Assembly: GCA_003245715.1 (NCBI GenBank)
Contig: QKCJ01000031.1
Location: forward strand, 155,548 to 219,547
Reading direction: 5' to 3'
Length of the DNA stretch: 64,000 nt
Origin: a bacterium
GTDB taxonomy: Bacteria; Planctomycetota; SZUA-567
In this document: positions 1-9,127 of the stretch, piece by piece
Layout of the letters: every line of letters begins with the position of its first letter
How positions within the stretch are numbered: the stretch's first letter is position 1
Position numbers and translations under genes: made by a program
The notes under the pieces: generated by a model
What the model was told of the DNA's origin: nothing
Databases searched by the model: none
The model's input: only the letters and a program-made list of their open reading frames with translations

Positions 1-1
1 C

Positions 2-583
2 GGCTGGCTCTGCCCTTTTGGCGCATTGCAGGAACTGGCAGGAAGAATCATTCCGCAAAAATTAAGAATCAATCCAGATAAAAGATTATGGCGGATTATA
101 CGTTTTTTTAAATTCTTCCTCTTATTCGCAATAGCTCTGGCTGTAATCACAGATTTCTATCCCGATCTCGTTTACGCCGATCCTCTACCAGCTTTCTTTT
201 CAGTCTCCTCAGAGAATCATTATTTGCTGATTATCCTTGCAGCGCTTCTGATACTGAGCCTCTTTATTGAAAGGTTCTGGTGCCGCACGCTCTGCCTCAG
301 CGGTGCATTCCTCTCCCTTATCGGTCGAATTGAATTGCTCAAAAGAATTATACCGACAAAAATTTGGTACAAACTCTATCCGCTCAAGCCCGGATTATGT
401 AATCTCGGCGTTGTCAGCTTCAAGGACGGTGACTGCATCAACTGTGATTATTGTACTACCGGAAAACCGGCTGCCGAAGAGCCGCTAACCACAACAAAAA
501 AATCAATAACCATAATAAGCATATTTTCGCTTATAATTTACGCGTATATAATTTTCAGCTTTGTACAGGATAAAGCATTATGA
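2..583 (+). CDS. Membrane 4Fe-4S protein, NapH/NosR-like, 5' truncated
   Basis: The reading frame is open to the window edge, so the N-terminus is missing. The visible part begins with a CPFGALQE motif, typical of polyferredoxin membrane proteins of the NapH/NosR/RdxA type. A second half-motif, CRTLCLSGA, and a CINCDYC cluster follow, and these would bind Fe-S clusters. At least three hydrophobic segments are visible: about FFLLFAIALAV, LLIILAALLILSLF and the C-terminal IISIFSLIIYAYIIF. The usual proline in the second CxxxCP motif is replaced by Ser. The likely role is electron transfer at the inner membrane, with an unknown partner. A TTG at 26 could be mistaken for a start, but the conserved Cys motif lies upstream of it. 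The stop overlaps the start of the YihY gene by 4 bp, so the two are probably translationally coupled. Confidence 0.75.
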   Translation, partial: GWLCPFGALQELAGRIIPQKLRINPDKRLWRIIRFFKFFLLFAIALAVITDFYPDLVYADPLPAFFSVSSENHYLLIILAALLILSLFIERFWCRTLCLSGAFLSLIGRIELLKRIIPTKIWYKLYPLKPGLCNLGVVSFKDGDCINCDYCTTGKPAAEEPLTTTKKSITIISIFSLIIYAYIIFSFVQDKAL

Positions 584-2193
584 GCTTGAGTGAGAAAGTT
601 AAACTATTTTTCGAGACTGATCTTGAGGAACTGGCCAGCCCCCAGAAGAACCTTACCAGAATCAAGACCTTCGCAATCTTCTGTGTACAGACCACCCGTT
701 CAGTAATCCGGCACCAGACAATGACCATGTCCTCAGCGCTGGCTTTCAAAACATTAATGGCTGTAGTTCCGCTGATTCTGATCGGCATTGCAGTTGCGAG
801 CGCTCTTGGCAATGAAAACGGCCACAGTTACAGTGAGAGTTTCTTTCAGGCAATTGAAGAAAAAATACCAAGTACACCATTTCTAAAACCGCTCCTTGAC
901 CTCCTGAAGGAAATTTCAACCCGAGCCAGAGAAATCGCCGGAATCGGTCTGATCCTGCTCTTTATCACCGCCTACTCACTGCTATCATCTGTGGAATGGG
1001 CCTTTAACCGTATCTGGCAGGTAACGGGTAAACGCAAAATAATCAACCGCGTCATATCCTATCTGGCAACAATTATAATTGTACCGGTATTAATGTCGTT
1101 CTCTGTTTACCTCAACGCTAAAATTGAGACAGTAACCCAACAGGTCGCCAGCAGTATCGAATCAACGCAGAAAGAGGCGCTCGGCCTTTTCAGCCGCCTA
1201 GAAGAGAAAGTAAAGACACCAGAGGAGCCCCAAAAAACCGAACCAACCATAAATAAAAATGAGCAAAGCACTGTAACGGCTGAGGAGCGCAGTGAACCTT
1301 CCCAAAACAGCGACATAAATACCAACCAGCAAGAGACGACCACGCAGGCGGCTACTGAAAAAGTAACCAGTTCTTCCGGCAGCGCAGACAGAAAATCGCA
1401 ACCTCTAATCGTTAAAATTGTTCTCGGTGTCATCTCAATTATCATCAGTTGTATTGCCCTGACAGCTCTCTTCTATTTCATGCCCTACACTCCGGTAAAG
1501 CTCAAACCAGCCCTCTACGGCGGCGCTCTTTGCGGTGTAATGATTGAACTCTTAAAGTATTTTTATTCTTATTACGCCATGCACGCCTCAACCAACCTCA
1601 CAAGGCTTTACGGCTCTACGCTTCTGGCACTCCCACTCACTCTTTTATGGCTCTGGCTGGTCTGGACGTTTATACTTATGGGCGTGGAGATATCCTTTAA
1701 TCTGCAGAACTACCGTGATCTGGCAATAAGCGATAATATTGAAAAACAGGGGCTGGATAACCGTTTGTATCTTGCAGTGAGAATTGTCCTTCTGGCGAGT
1801 GAATATTTTAACCTCGGCAGAAAACCACTTATGTTTATTGATGCTGCAGCCGAAAAACTTCGTGTCCCGCCATTCATCATACGAACTCTGGTTGAAGAGT
1901 TAACGGAAAAAGAGGTCTTGCGTGAAGTTACAGGCGTCAGAGACGGCTACCTGCCTGCGCGGGATATTACAGAATTGACAGTCTATGATGTCATTGACGC
2001 GATTACGGCAGATAAATTTACCTGCGCAGAAACCAGCAAAGACGCAGCGCATGATATAATTGCCAGAATGTTCAACAACACCTCCGAAAAAATGGAAGAT
2101 ATTCTCAGGTGCGAATCAATTCATCAGTTACTTGAGGATGAAGGCTTTTTGCAGACACCAAGTCATTACGAAGAGAACGGAACCTGTTGCTGA
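580..2193 (+). CDS. YihY/BrkB-family inner-membrane protein with C-terminal extension
   Basis: The N-terminal half has the YihY (UPF0761) signature: a conserved helix with SSALAFKTLMAVVPL near residue 48, followed by about six membrane spans up to about residue 385. This family is often called ribonuclease BN, which is a misnomer; its real function is unknown. Two things differ from the usual ~300-residue protein. A polar Gln/Thr/Ser/Glu-rich insert of about 80 residues (about 190-270) splits the membrane domain. A C-terminal region of about 140 residues (about 395-537) looks like a winged-helix domain, as in the longer YihY members. The ATG overlaps the upstream stop (ATGA). The downstream neighbour is convergent, with 42 bp between stops. 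Confidence 0.85.
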   Translation: MSLSEKVKLFFETDLEELASPQKNLTRIKTFAIFCVQTTRSVIRHQTMTMSSALAFKTLMAVVPLILIGIAVASALGNENGHSYSESFFQAIEEKIPSTPFLKPLLDLLKEISTRAREIAGIGLILLFITAYSLLSSVEWAFNRIWQVTGKRKIINRVISYLATIIIVPVLMSFSVYLNAKIETVTQQVASSIESTQKEALGLFSRLEEKVKTPEEPQKTEPTINKNEQSTVTAEERSEPSQNSDINTNQQETTTQAATEKVTSSSGSADRKSQPLIVKIVLGVISIIISCIALTALFYFMPYTPVKLKPALYGGALCGVMIELLKYFYSYYAMHASTNLTRLYGSTLLALPLTLLWLWLVWTFILMGVEISFNLQNYRDLAISDNIEKQGLDNRLYLAVRIVLLASEYFNLGRKPLMFIDAAAEKLRVPPFIIRTLVEELTEKEVLREVTGVRDGYLPARDITELTVYDVIDAITADKFTCAETSKDAAHDIIARMFNNTSEKMEDILRCESIHQLLEDEGFLQTPSHYEENGTCC

Positions 2194-2235
2194 AACCAAT
2201 AAATCATTATTCCGTTTATTGTGGTCGTCTAACGA

Positions 2236-3522
2236 TCATTCAGCTTTTGCTTTGATAATTTTGAATATTTCCGCCGCCCCAATACCCGCCAGAACAATCA
2301 TACAGGCAACTGCCGGCATCCGGTAGCGTACCGATCCCATAAAAAACGCATGCACGACAAACAGATATAGCAGTGGAAGCAGAAATATATATAGCCCTCG
2401 CCAATCACGGCGCAATCTCCAGGCGGCCCATACGCCAAGAATCATAACCGGCAGGTACGACAAACACAAAACTGCAGACTTTAGCCAGCCCGCGCCCTCC
2501 CAGTTAAGAAAAGGATTCCAGGTTCTCTTTATTTTATTTAATGACAATTCAAAAAAGCGCGGCCAATCGTTTTTAACCACCTCTATTGTCTGGCTGAAAA
2601 TCAATTTATCCGCATATACCTCCGGATGAATTCCATTATAAGAATCCCCGTCTCCGTTGCTGGAAATACCGGAAACAACTTTCTGCCAATCATCAGGGAA
2701 ACCAACCTTTCCATGATTTGCCCCACCATCAGCACCAGGTCCGGTCGCCTCCCAGAAAGTAAAGCCACCCATCGTTGAGAATGGTATAAAAGTAGCAAAT
2801 TGTTTATAATTTCGCTGCCACCAGGGACTCATAAACGCCAAATAAGCAATCAGAATAACCGCAATAAACTTCAACGAGCGCAGCCTGAAAACATTATAAA
2901 GCGCAATGAAAATATAAAGACAAAATATAATAACCAGCAGCCCCAAAGACGCCTTGACGTATGCTGCACCAGCCAGTAAAGCCCCAAGAATAAAACTGTA
3001 TTTATAAATTCTCTCAGGAGCTGACCGACTCTGTACCAGCAATACTCCGGCATAAACACAGGCAAGAACCAATGTCACAGCCAAAGTGTCAGCCAGAACA
3101 AGCGAATCAATATAAACCATGAAAGGATATAACGCCATTATCAGACCGGCGAAAATCCCGGCCAGTCTGCCGCGCAGAGTGAAAGCAAGTGAATAAGCCA
3201 GCGCCGAATTAATTCCGGCAAAAATAAGATTAGGCAACCGCAGAGAAATCATATAACCTGAAGCAAAATCCGGACTGTAAATAAACGAGAGAATATAGGA
3301 ATACGCAGGCATTCTCCAGGCGTGGAAATTTACTGCATTTATATACTCACCCTTAAGATTGAGGTTTGCGGCATATGCAATAAAATCTTGGCTATCCGGA
3401 AACAGAAAAGGGAAATACAACGAAGTCCTGATATCCGGCAGAATAACCAAAATATAGACAAATAAGCGGATAATAACTGCGAGGATGAAGAATAAAAGCA
3501 GGGATTTAAGAGAAATTCTCAC
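2236..3522 (-). CDS. GT39/ArnT-like membrane glycosyltransferase
   Basis: This is a polytopic membrane protein of 428 residues with about ten hydrophobic spans. The layout is that of the dolichyl-phosphate-mannose mannosyltransferase superfamily (GT39/GT83, DUF2723-like). An acidic loop after the first span (FPDSQDFIAYAANL) is where the catalytic Asp sits in this fold. A RMPAY motif follows and a large periplasmic loop (about 245-330) comes later. Such enzymes transfer a sugar from a polyprenyl-phosphate donor on the outer face of the inner membrane. The acceptor cannot be read from sequence. It stands alone, convergent with the YihY gene, behind a 340-bp leader containing a hairpin with a T-run. 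Confidence 0.75.
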   Translation of the reverse strand: MRISLKSLLLFFILAVIIRLFVYILVILPDIRTSLYFPFLFPDSQDFIAYAANLNLKGEYINAVNFHAWRMPAYSYILSFIYSPDFASGYMISLRLPNLIFAGINSALAYSLAFTLRGRLAGIFAGLIMALYPFMVYIDSLVLADTLAVTLVLACVYAGVLLVQSRSAPERIYKYSFILGALLAGAAYVKASLGLLVIIFCLYIFIALYNVFRLRSLKFIAVILIAYLAFMSPWWQRNYKQFATFIPFSTMGGFTFWEATGPGADGGANHGKVGFPDDWQKVVSGISSNGDGDSYNGIHPEVYADKLIFSQTIEVVKNDWPRFFELSLNKIKRTWNPFLNWEGAGWLKSAVLCLSYLPVMILGVWAAWRLRRDWRGLYIFLLPLLYLFVVHAFFMGSVRYRMPAVACMIVLAGIGAAEIFKIIKAKAE

Positions 3523-3566
3523 AAGACACCCCCAAACGCATAAATGCAGAAAAGAATTGTCTGTAT

Positions 3567-3607
3567 AAAAAAATTGAGTCCCTTCCGAAGGGGGGGGAGG
3601 AAGGGAC
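3567..3607 (-). terminator. Intrinsic terminator or attenuator in the GT39 leader
   Basis: In the leftward transcript, GTCCCTTCC and GGAAGGGAC (plus-strand arms 3578-3586 and 3599-3607) form a perfect 9-bp stem with a C-rich loop. The stem is followed by TCAATTTTTTT. It lies about 45 nt upstream of the glycosyltransferase start and more than 250 nt beyond the end of the E2 gene. It could therefore be an attenuator of the downstream gene or the end of a small RNA, rather than a simple operon terminator. Confidence 0.6.
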
Positions 3608-3704
3608 CCTTACATATCGACAATACCTCAAACAAAGCCATATTAGGGGGGAGCTTTACCTGAACTACGTCGAATACGTCAAGTCATATAACAGACTTTA
3701 TCAT

Positions 3705-3732
3705 AAAATATCATATTTTTGAAAATTGTCAA
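3705..3732 (-). promoter_or_regulatory. Putative sigma70 promoter for the GT39 leader RNA
   Basis: On the minus strand a perfect -35 TTGACA (3727-3732) is followed after 16 bp by TATTTT (3705-3710; 4 of 6 to TATAAT). Transcription would start near 3698 and run about 130 nt before reaching the T-run hairpin. The -10 match is only moderate. Confidence 0.4.
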
Positions 3733-3860
3733 CACATTTCTTCAGAAAGGTCAATTCCCGCGCAGCCACCAAAACACTCAAATACTTACAACGAAATACG
3801 TTATGTAATTTTAAATCAATTTTGTTTTTATTAAAATTAATATCTTTCAAACAAAAACAA

Positions 3861-4889
3861 TTATTTTGTATCATCAAAATCCTCTAAAAGCTTATCCGGG
3901 TGTTCCATCAGATATTTAACGTAGCCGTTAAACTTAGCGGCCAATGCGCCATCAATAACGCGGTGGTCACTCGACAAAGTAATCTTCATCAAAGGACGTA
4001 TAGCGATCTCCTGATTTATAACCACTGGTGTATCAACAACTTTGCCAACAGCAAGAATGGCGGCATTGACCGGATTGATGATCGCTGTAAACTGGTCTAC
4101 ATCATATGTTCCAAGATTACTTACCGTAAAGACACCAAATCCGTATTCATCAGGTGTAAGGCGTTTATTGCGCGCCTTTCGGGCCAACTCTTTGGCGTCA
4201 TCAGAGACGTCCTTGAGGCTGCGGGTAGCAACGTTACGAACAACCGGAACAACCAGACCTTCCGGCTCAGTGGCAACAGCAAAGCCAACGTGCATTTTGC
4301 TCCGGCGCACATAACCCTGTGTCGTATAGAGTGATGCAACCTGAGGGAATTTTTTAAGGGCAAGTCCACAGGACTTAATCAACATATCATTGTATGAAAT
4401 TCTGATCTTGTGTTCTTTTTTAAGCCGGCCACGCATTTCCATCGGCTCAGTCATATCCACAATCGTCGTAAGGTAAAAATGCGGCATTTCATGTCGCGCA
4501 AGGCTCATCCGTTGCGCAATAACCGTACGCATCGCATCCATTGGCAGGATGCTGTCTCCAAGATCAGGCGTAATATCACAACTCACATGAATTGGCGGAG
4601 CCGGCGCAAAAGCCTGATAAGTTGAAATTACAGACTTGCTAATGGTGGCGCCATCAGCGGTTGCCAGTGCCATCACACCATTTACCGGAACAAGTTGCCC
4701 TTCATGCGCAATTTTATGGGCAATCACACAATCATGTTCACAATCAATTTCGAGTGTCACTTTATCAATCGTGACATCACATATAGGCTGTCCCTTGCAT
4801 ACATTGTCACCAGTATCAACCAGCCATTTAGCAAAAGTTGCCGAATTCATGCGACGTGCCAACTTCGGCAGCTTAATTTCGATTACCAT
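3861..4889 (-). CDS. 2-oxoacid dehydrogenase E2-type acyltransferase
   Basis: The N-terminus (about 1-75) is a lipoyl/biotinyl domain with the attachment lysine in IDKVTLEI. The C-terminal catalytic domain (about 115-342) carries the acyltransferase motif SSDHRVIDGA (HxxxD type) and the conserved NPVNAAILAVG stretch. At 342 residues it is shorter than most E2 proteins, and the peripheral-subunit-binding domain between the two parts is reduced or absent. No E1 or E3 gene is nearby, so its complex and substrate are unknown. The ATG at 4889 is chosen because GGGAG lies about 10 nt upstream; a TTG at 4910 is also in frame. It is the last gene of a larB-nnrD-E2 run, 27 bp after nnrD. Confidence 0.85.
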   Translation of the reverse strand: MVIEIKLPKLARRMNSATFAKWLVDTGDNVCKGQPICDVTIDKVTLEIDCEHDCVIAHKIAHEGQLVPVNGVMALATADGATISKSVISTYQAFAPAPPIHVSCDITPDLGDSILPMDAMRTVIAQRMSLARHEMPHFYLTTIVDMTEPMEMRGRLKKEHKIRISYNDMLIKSCGLALKKFPQVASLYTTQGYVRRSKMHVGFAVATEPEGLVVPVVRNVATRSLKDVSDDAKELARKARNKRLTPDEYGFGVFTVSNLGTYDVDQFTAIINPVNAAILAVGKVVDTPVVINQEIAIRPLMKITLSSDHRVIDGALAAKFNGYVKYLMEHPDKLLEDFDDTK

Positions 4890-4916
4890 TAAATCCGTCT
4901 CCCAAACCAAACCCGT

Positions 4917-5771
4917 TTATTTAGCTATATATTTATTAAATGCCTCAGGCAGTGCTTCGATGATATCACTGGCAATAAGGCTGTATCGCCCTTTCACACC
5001 AGCGGCAATATCACCAGCCAGCCCGTGCAGGTAAGTACCGGCAACCGCCGCATCATAAACCGGCATCTTCTGCCCGATAAGCGCCGCAATAACCCCACAA
5101 AGCACATCCCCAGACCCCGCTGTAGCCATCCCGTCATTACCAGTTTCATTTACAAAGCATGTATTGCCGTCAGCAATCACTGTATCATTGCCCTTAAGAA
5201 CAACTACGGCAGATATCTTCTTTGCCAGCTCACTCGCAGACTTACTACGGTCGGCCTGTATTTCATTTACCGAAACGTTGGTCAGACCGGCCATTTCACC
5301 GGGATGTGGCGTAAGTACCGTCGGATTCTTACGCGATGCTACTGGTCGAAGGTCACTTGCAATTGCCCTGAGCGCGCCCGCATCAATCAGCAGCGGAGCT
5401 TTAATCTCAGCAATAAGCAAACGCATCAACTCCCCACTCTCACCAGCAACCGGCAACCCCGGGCCAAGAACAACCGCGTCAGCTTCCATTGAAGCTTCAA
5501 GAAGATGTTCACGCGCATCCACCGACAAAGCTTTCTGCTTGGTTTCGGGGAGCGGCAGGGTAATGAGTTCCGGCATATAAGTCATGGCGGTTGATGACAG
5601 GCTAAGCGGTACCGCCCAGGTAACCAGCCCCGCTCCGCTGCGAAGAGCAGCACGTGAGGCAAGTGCACCGGCGCCAAGCATACCAAACGATCCGGCAATT
5701 ACCAGAAGGCGGCCGAATTTCCCTTTATGAGAATCTGGATTACGTTCAGGTAACTCAGGAAGTTCACTCAT
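4917..5771 (-). CDS. nnrD: ADP-dependent NAD(P)H-hydrate dehydratase
   Basis: This is a 284-residue ribokinase-fold enzyme of the YjeF C-terminal (NnrD) family, which repairs hydrated NADH and NADPH using ADP. Supporting motifs are GKFGRLLVIAGS near the N-terminus, the conserved LTPHPGEMAGL, and the nucleotide-binding GNDGMATAGSGDVL near residue 215. The epimerase half (NnrE), often fused to it, is absent here. The start overlaps the end of larB by 8 bp, and AAAGGGG lies just upstream of the ATG, so the two genes are coupled. Confidence 0.9.
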   Translation of the reverse strand: MSELPELPERNPDSHKGKFGRLLVIAGSFGMLGAGALASRAALRSGAGLVTWAVPLSLSSTAMTYMPELITLPLPETKQKALSVDAREHLLEASMEADAVVLGPGLPVAGESGELMRLLIAEIKAPLLIDAGALRAIASDLRPVASRKNPTVLTPHPGEMAGLTNVSVNEIQADRSKSASELAKKISAVVVLKGNDTVIADGNTCFVNETGNDGMATAGSGDVLCGVIAALIGQKMPVYDAAVAGTYLHGLAGDIAAGVKGRYSLIASDIIEALPEAFNKYIAK

Positions 5772-6546
5772 ATTGCCCCTTTCCAGACTTGGCAGCAGTA
5801 ATACTGTTTAAAATTCTCGCAGCCAGACAAGCCGCGCCAAAACCATTATCAATATTCATAACCCCAACCCCGCTGGCACACGAATTAAGCATTCCCAGCA
5901 GAGCCGCAACGCCGTTAAAACTAGCCCCGTATCCAACATTGGTCGGGACCGCAATAACCGGACAGCGAACTAGGCCACCAATGACACTCGGTAACGCCCC
6001 CTCCATACCGGCAACCACAATAATCACCGATGCACTGCGCAACACCGATAAATTATCAAGCAGACGATGCAAACCTGCCACACCAGTATCATACAGCTTA
6101 TCCGAAACAATCCCAAATGCCCGTAAAGTTTCGAGCGCTTCTTCTGCGACCGGAAGATCACTGGTACCGGCCGAAACAACCAGCACCGGCGCCAATGCAC
6201 AATCAGGCTGTTTAGGCACACCAATGCGAACCGTGCGCCCGAGTTTATTATAAACCGCCTCAGGCCAGACCTTACAGACCGCCTCGCTTATTTCAAGGGT
6301 AACTCTGGAGAGTAGCACAAGTTCTGATCGCGAAAGGATACTTCTGGTAATTTCAACGCATTGTTCAGGTGTCTTGTTTTCCGCGTAAATCACTTCAGGA
6401 AAACCGCAGCGAGCCTGACGGCTATGATCAATACGGGCAAAGCCCAGATTCTCTACAGGATCAATATTGCAGTACGCAGCTTCCGGGGTAACTTCACCAG
6501 TAGCGACTTTATGCAAAAGTTCTAATATTTCACCGTTTTCAGACAA
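5764..6546 (-). CDS. larB: LarB-type pyridinium-3,5-biscarboxylic acid mononucleotide synthase
   Basis: LarB carboxylates the pyridinium ring of nicotinic acid adenine dinucleotide in the first step of making the nickel-pincer cofactor of lactate racemase-type enzymes. The N-terminal stretch LGFARIDHSRQARCGFPEVI is diagnostic of the family. A PurE-like domain follows from about residue 115 (VVSAGTSDLPVAEEA, then GYGASFNGVAALLGML). At 260 residues the length is normal. The start is a TTG at 6546 with AGGA 8 nt upstream. Neither LarC nor LarE, which complete the pathway, is in the window. The pairing with nnrD joins two enzymes acting on nicotinamide-type dinucleotides. Confidence 0.88.
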   Translation of the reverse strand: MSENGEILELLHKVATGEVTPEAAYCNIDPVENLGFARIDHSRQARCGFPEVIYAENKTPEQCVEITRSILSRSELVLLSRVTLEISEAVCKVWPEAVYNKLGRTVRIGVPKQPDCALAPVLVVSAGTSDLPVAEEALETLRAFGIVSDKLYDTGVAGLHRLLDNLSVLRSASVIIVVAGMEGALPSVIGGLVRCPVIAVPTNVGYGASFNGVAALLGMLNSCASGVGVMNIDNGFGAACLAARILNSITAAKSGKGQYE

Positions 6547-6654
6547 AAGCTAATCCTATTCTAACGCCTTAAAACTCTACGTTATTACCGAAATAAGTCA
6601 AGAAGTGTTTGGCTTTTTTCCTTAGTTTAAAACAACTTACAGCGATTATTGAAA

Positions 6655-6690
6655 ACACAAAAAATGGGCCCTTCCAAAAAGAAAGGGCCC
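6655..6690 (-). terminator. Terminator after glnN
   Basis: On the minus strand GGGCCCTTTC and GGAAGGGCCC form a stem with one mismatch around a T5 loop, followed by ATTTTTTG. It lies about 60 nt beyond the glutamine synthetase stop. The rest of 6547-6747 holds nothing else that I can recognise. Confidence 0.8.
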
Positions 6691-6747
6691 AGACGTTTAT
6701 TCCTGCGGACACAGGAAAAAACCTGAATGCTGTTTCAGCACAACTTA

Positions 6748-8853
6748 TTAGCTGCGCAGATAAAGCATTTCGTTGTAAGTAGGCAGAGGCCATACGTCTG
6801 CATCGACGATCTCTTCGAGTTCGTCAGCAGCAGCACGAGCTTCCTGGATAGCCGGACGAACAAGGTCGCGAGCCTTTTCAGCCTGCTTCATTGAGTTGTC
6901 TTCAGCTTCAACCTTGGCAAGTGCTTCCTCAATTGAATCAACACCACCCTGCAGAGCACCAAGAAGAGTACAAATCTTTTCAAGACGCCTGCTGTGAACG
7001 CAGTCGCAACCACCAGCGTCCTTAACAACAGCAGCAGCCGAAGCAAGACGTGCTGAATATTCCATGATTGCAGGGATCAGTTCACGGTTAGCAATTGTAA
7101 GGGCGGTACGGCCTTCAATCAGAACATTCTGAGTGTAGGTGTCAAGAAGGATCTCAAGACGAGAGTTGAGCTCTGAAGGTGAGAAGACCTTGTGGTCCTT
7201 GAAGACGTCCTTGACATACTTTTCCTTCATGCACTTGAATGCGTCAGGAGCGTTGGTGAGGTTAAGAAGACCACGCTTTTCAGCTTCCTTCGGCCATGCT
7301 TCTGAGTAGTTGTCACCATTGAAGATGATACGTTCGTGCTTTTTGAAGAGTTCCTGACAGATTGCCTGAACAGCCTTGTTGATGTCCTTGGCCTTTTCAA
7401 GCTTGTCAGCGATCTGCTTGAGGGCTTCAGCAACAATTGTGTTAAGAACAAAAGTAGGACCTGAAGTATTGATAAGTGAACCAGCCATACGGAACTCGAA
7501 CTTGTTACCGGTGAAGGCAAACGGTGATGTACGGTTACGGTCGGTTGCATCCTTAGGAAGCTTAGGCAGTGTGCCGACACCAAGCTGAATAGCCTCGCCC
7601 TTGGCGTTGGCATTTTTGCCACCCTTGGCGATATTGGCAACGATCTTACCGAGCTGGTCACCAAGGAAGATGCTGATAATAGCTGGAGGAGCTTCGTGAC
7701 CGCCAAGACGGCAGTCATTTGAAGATGAAGCTACTGATGCGCGAAGCAGAGGAGCATATTCATCAACAGCCTTGACAATAGCAGCAAGGATAACCATGAA
7801 CTGTGCGTTATCATGTGGGTTGTCACCTGGATCAAGAAGGTTCATGCCATCGTCTGTTGACATTGACCAGTTAACGTGCTTACCACTACCATTCATGTTG
7901 TGGAATGGTTTTTCGTGCAGCAGGCAGTAGAAGCCGTGACGACGAGCAACCTTCTGAAGAACTTCCATGGTCAGCTGGTTGTGGTCGGTAGCAACGTTAA
8001 GAGTACCAAAGATAGGAGCAACTTCATACTGTGAAGGAGCAACTTCGTTGTGCTGGGTGCTTGCTGAAACGCCAAGGCGCCAGAGGTCGCGGTTAGCTTC
8101 AGCCATGAAATTGGCAACGCGCTCTTCGATAGAACCGAAGTAGTGGTCGCAGAGGTCCTGACCCTTGGCAGGCTGTGCACCAAAGAGGGTGCGGCCGCAG
8201 AGCATCAGATCCAGACGCTGTTCAACGTAGCTTTCGTCGATGAGGAAGTATTCCTGCTCTGCACCAAGAGTTGCGATGATGCGTTCGCTGGTTGTGTTGC
8301 CAAGAGCCTTCAGAACACGCATACCCTGCTTGCAGACTGCATCCATTGAACGAAGAAGAGGTGTCTTCTTGTCAAGAACGTCACCGGTGTAGCTGATGAA
8401 CGCACATGGGATGAAGAGTGTGGTGTTGTCACCGTCGCGCTTAACGAACACAGGGCTTGTGCAATCCCATGCAGTGTAACCACGTGCTTCGAAAGTTGCG
8501 CGCAGACCACCTGATGGGAAACTTGAAGCATCAGGCTCACCCTGAATCAGCTGCTTGCCTGAGAAGTTCATGATAACGCCGCCGTCATCAGTCAGATTGA
8601 TGAAGCTGTCATGCTTTTCAGCAGTAACACCTGTCATTGGCTGGAACCAGTGGCAGTAGTGGGTTGCACCCTTTTCAATAGCCCAGTCCTTCATTGCGTT
8701 AGCAACAACGTCAGCGATTGACGGATCAAGCTCATGGCCCTTCTTGATGGTGTTCTTGAGGGTCTTGTAAACGTTTTTGGGAAGACGGTGGCTCATAACA
8801 GAGTCATTGAAAACATCTTCACCGAAAATCTCCTGAACATTTTCGCAGCACAT
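6748..8853 (-). CDS. glnN: Glutamine synthetase type III
   Basis: This ATP-dependent ammonia-assimilating ligase is of the large GSIII class (701 residues; the family is about 700-730, against about 450 for GSI). Recognisable features are the FGEDVFND start region, [12 protein letters not shown] near residue 80, [11 protein letters not shown] near residue 200, and the [10 protein letters not shown] and [18 protein letters not shown] core motifs. The C-terminal half contains the GSIII-specific helical region ending with the [11 protein letters not shown] motif. The ATG at 8853 has AGGAG 12 nt upstream; a longer reading to 8901 lacks a ribosome-binding site. Codon use looks highly expressed. 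A terminator separates it from the PII gene upstream, so it probably has its own promoter. Confidence 0.95.
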   Translation of the reverse strand: MCCENVQEIFGEDVFNDSVMSHRLPKNVYKTLKNTIKKGHELDPSIADVVANAMKDWAIEKGATHYCHWFQPMTGVTAEKHDSFINLTDDGGVIMNFSGKQLIQGEPDASSFPSGGLRATFEARGYTAWDCTSPVFVKRDGDNTTLFIPCAFISYTGDVLDKKTPLLRSMDAVCKQGMRVLKALGNTTSERIIATLGAEQEYFLIDESYVEQRLDLMLCGRTLFGAQPAKGQDLCDHYFGSIEERVANFMAEANRDLWRLGVSASTQHNEVAPSQYEVAPIFGTLNVATDHNQLTMEVLQKVARRHGFYCLLHEKPFHNMNGSGKHVNWSMSTDDGMNLLDPGDNPHDNAQFMVILAAIVKAVDEYAPLLRASVASSSNDCRLGGHEAPPAIISIFLGDQLGKIVANIAKGGKNANAKGEAIQLGVGTLPKLPKDATDRNRTSPFAFTGNKFEFRMAGSLINTSGPTFVLNTIVAEALKQIADKLEKAKDINKAVQAICQELFKKHERIIFNGDNYSEAWPKEAEKRGLLNLTNAPDAFKCMKEKYVKDVFKDHKVFSPSELNSRLEILLDTYTQNVLIEGRTALTIANRELIPAIMEYSARLASAAAVVKDAGGCDCVHSRRLEKICTLLGALQGGVDSIEEALAKVEAEDNSMKQAEKARDLVRPAIQEARAAADELEEIVDADVWPLPTYNEMLYLRS

Positions 8854-9070
8854 AATCGGTATTTCTCCTGTGTCCAAAAAAGAAAAACAAAAATAAAGCA
8901 AAACGGCTTTAACTTATCAACAAATAATCAGACTATAATAATATATTTATCCGCCCCGCAGACAATAGAGAACTTACATAAAAGTCTTTTTTTATTACCA
9001 AATTTTTTGATTATTTTTTCAGTAAAAAAAGTTTTTGCCTGCCGGGAATTAATTTTCTTCTTAAAATCGA

Positions 9071-9106
9071 ACAGACAGACCCTACATTTATGTAAGGCCT
9101 GTCTGT
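9071..9106 (-). terminator. Terminator between the PII gene and glnN
   Basis: A hairpin of about 16 bp (two G-U pairs) is formed by ACAGACAGGCC and GGTCTGTCTGT with a tiny A/T loop. It is followed by CGATTTT in the leftward transcript and starts about 22 nt past the PII stop. The 200 bp from here to glnN are AT-rich; I found no clear promoter there and no -24/-12 element. Confidence 0.75.
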
Positions 9107-9127
9107 AATCAATACATTTATGTGGCA

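Larger units (their letters stand above)
3523..3860. other. 338-bp intergenic region with leader hairpin and promoter
   Basis: No convincing ORF lies here. Reading leftward there is a TTGACA-type promoter (3705-3732), about 100 nt of possibly structured RNA, then a GC-rich hairpin followed by seven T residues (3567-3607), all upstream of the glycosyltransferase start at 3522. Two C-runs (C6 and C7 in the leftward transcript) stand out in AT-rich surroundings. The part nearest the E2 gene (3735-3860) is AT-rich and shows no strong hairpin. Confidence 0.6.

Noticed and set aside
3570..3700. Known riboswitch class (for example c-di-GMP) in the GT39 leader
   Set aside because: I could not find the conserved core of any riboswitch class that I know; only the promoter and terminator layout supports an RNA element.
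5654..6253. Large plus-strand frame opposite larB and nnrD
   Set aside because: It is antisense to two strongly conserved genes and has no motif of its own.
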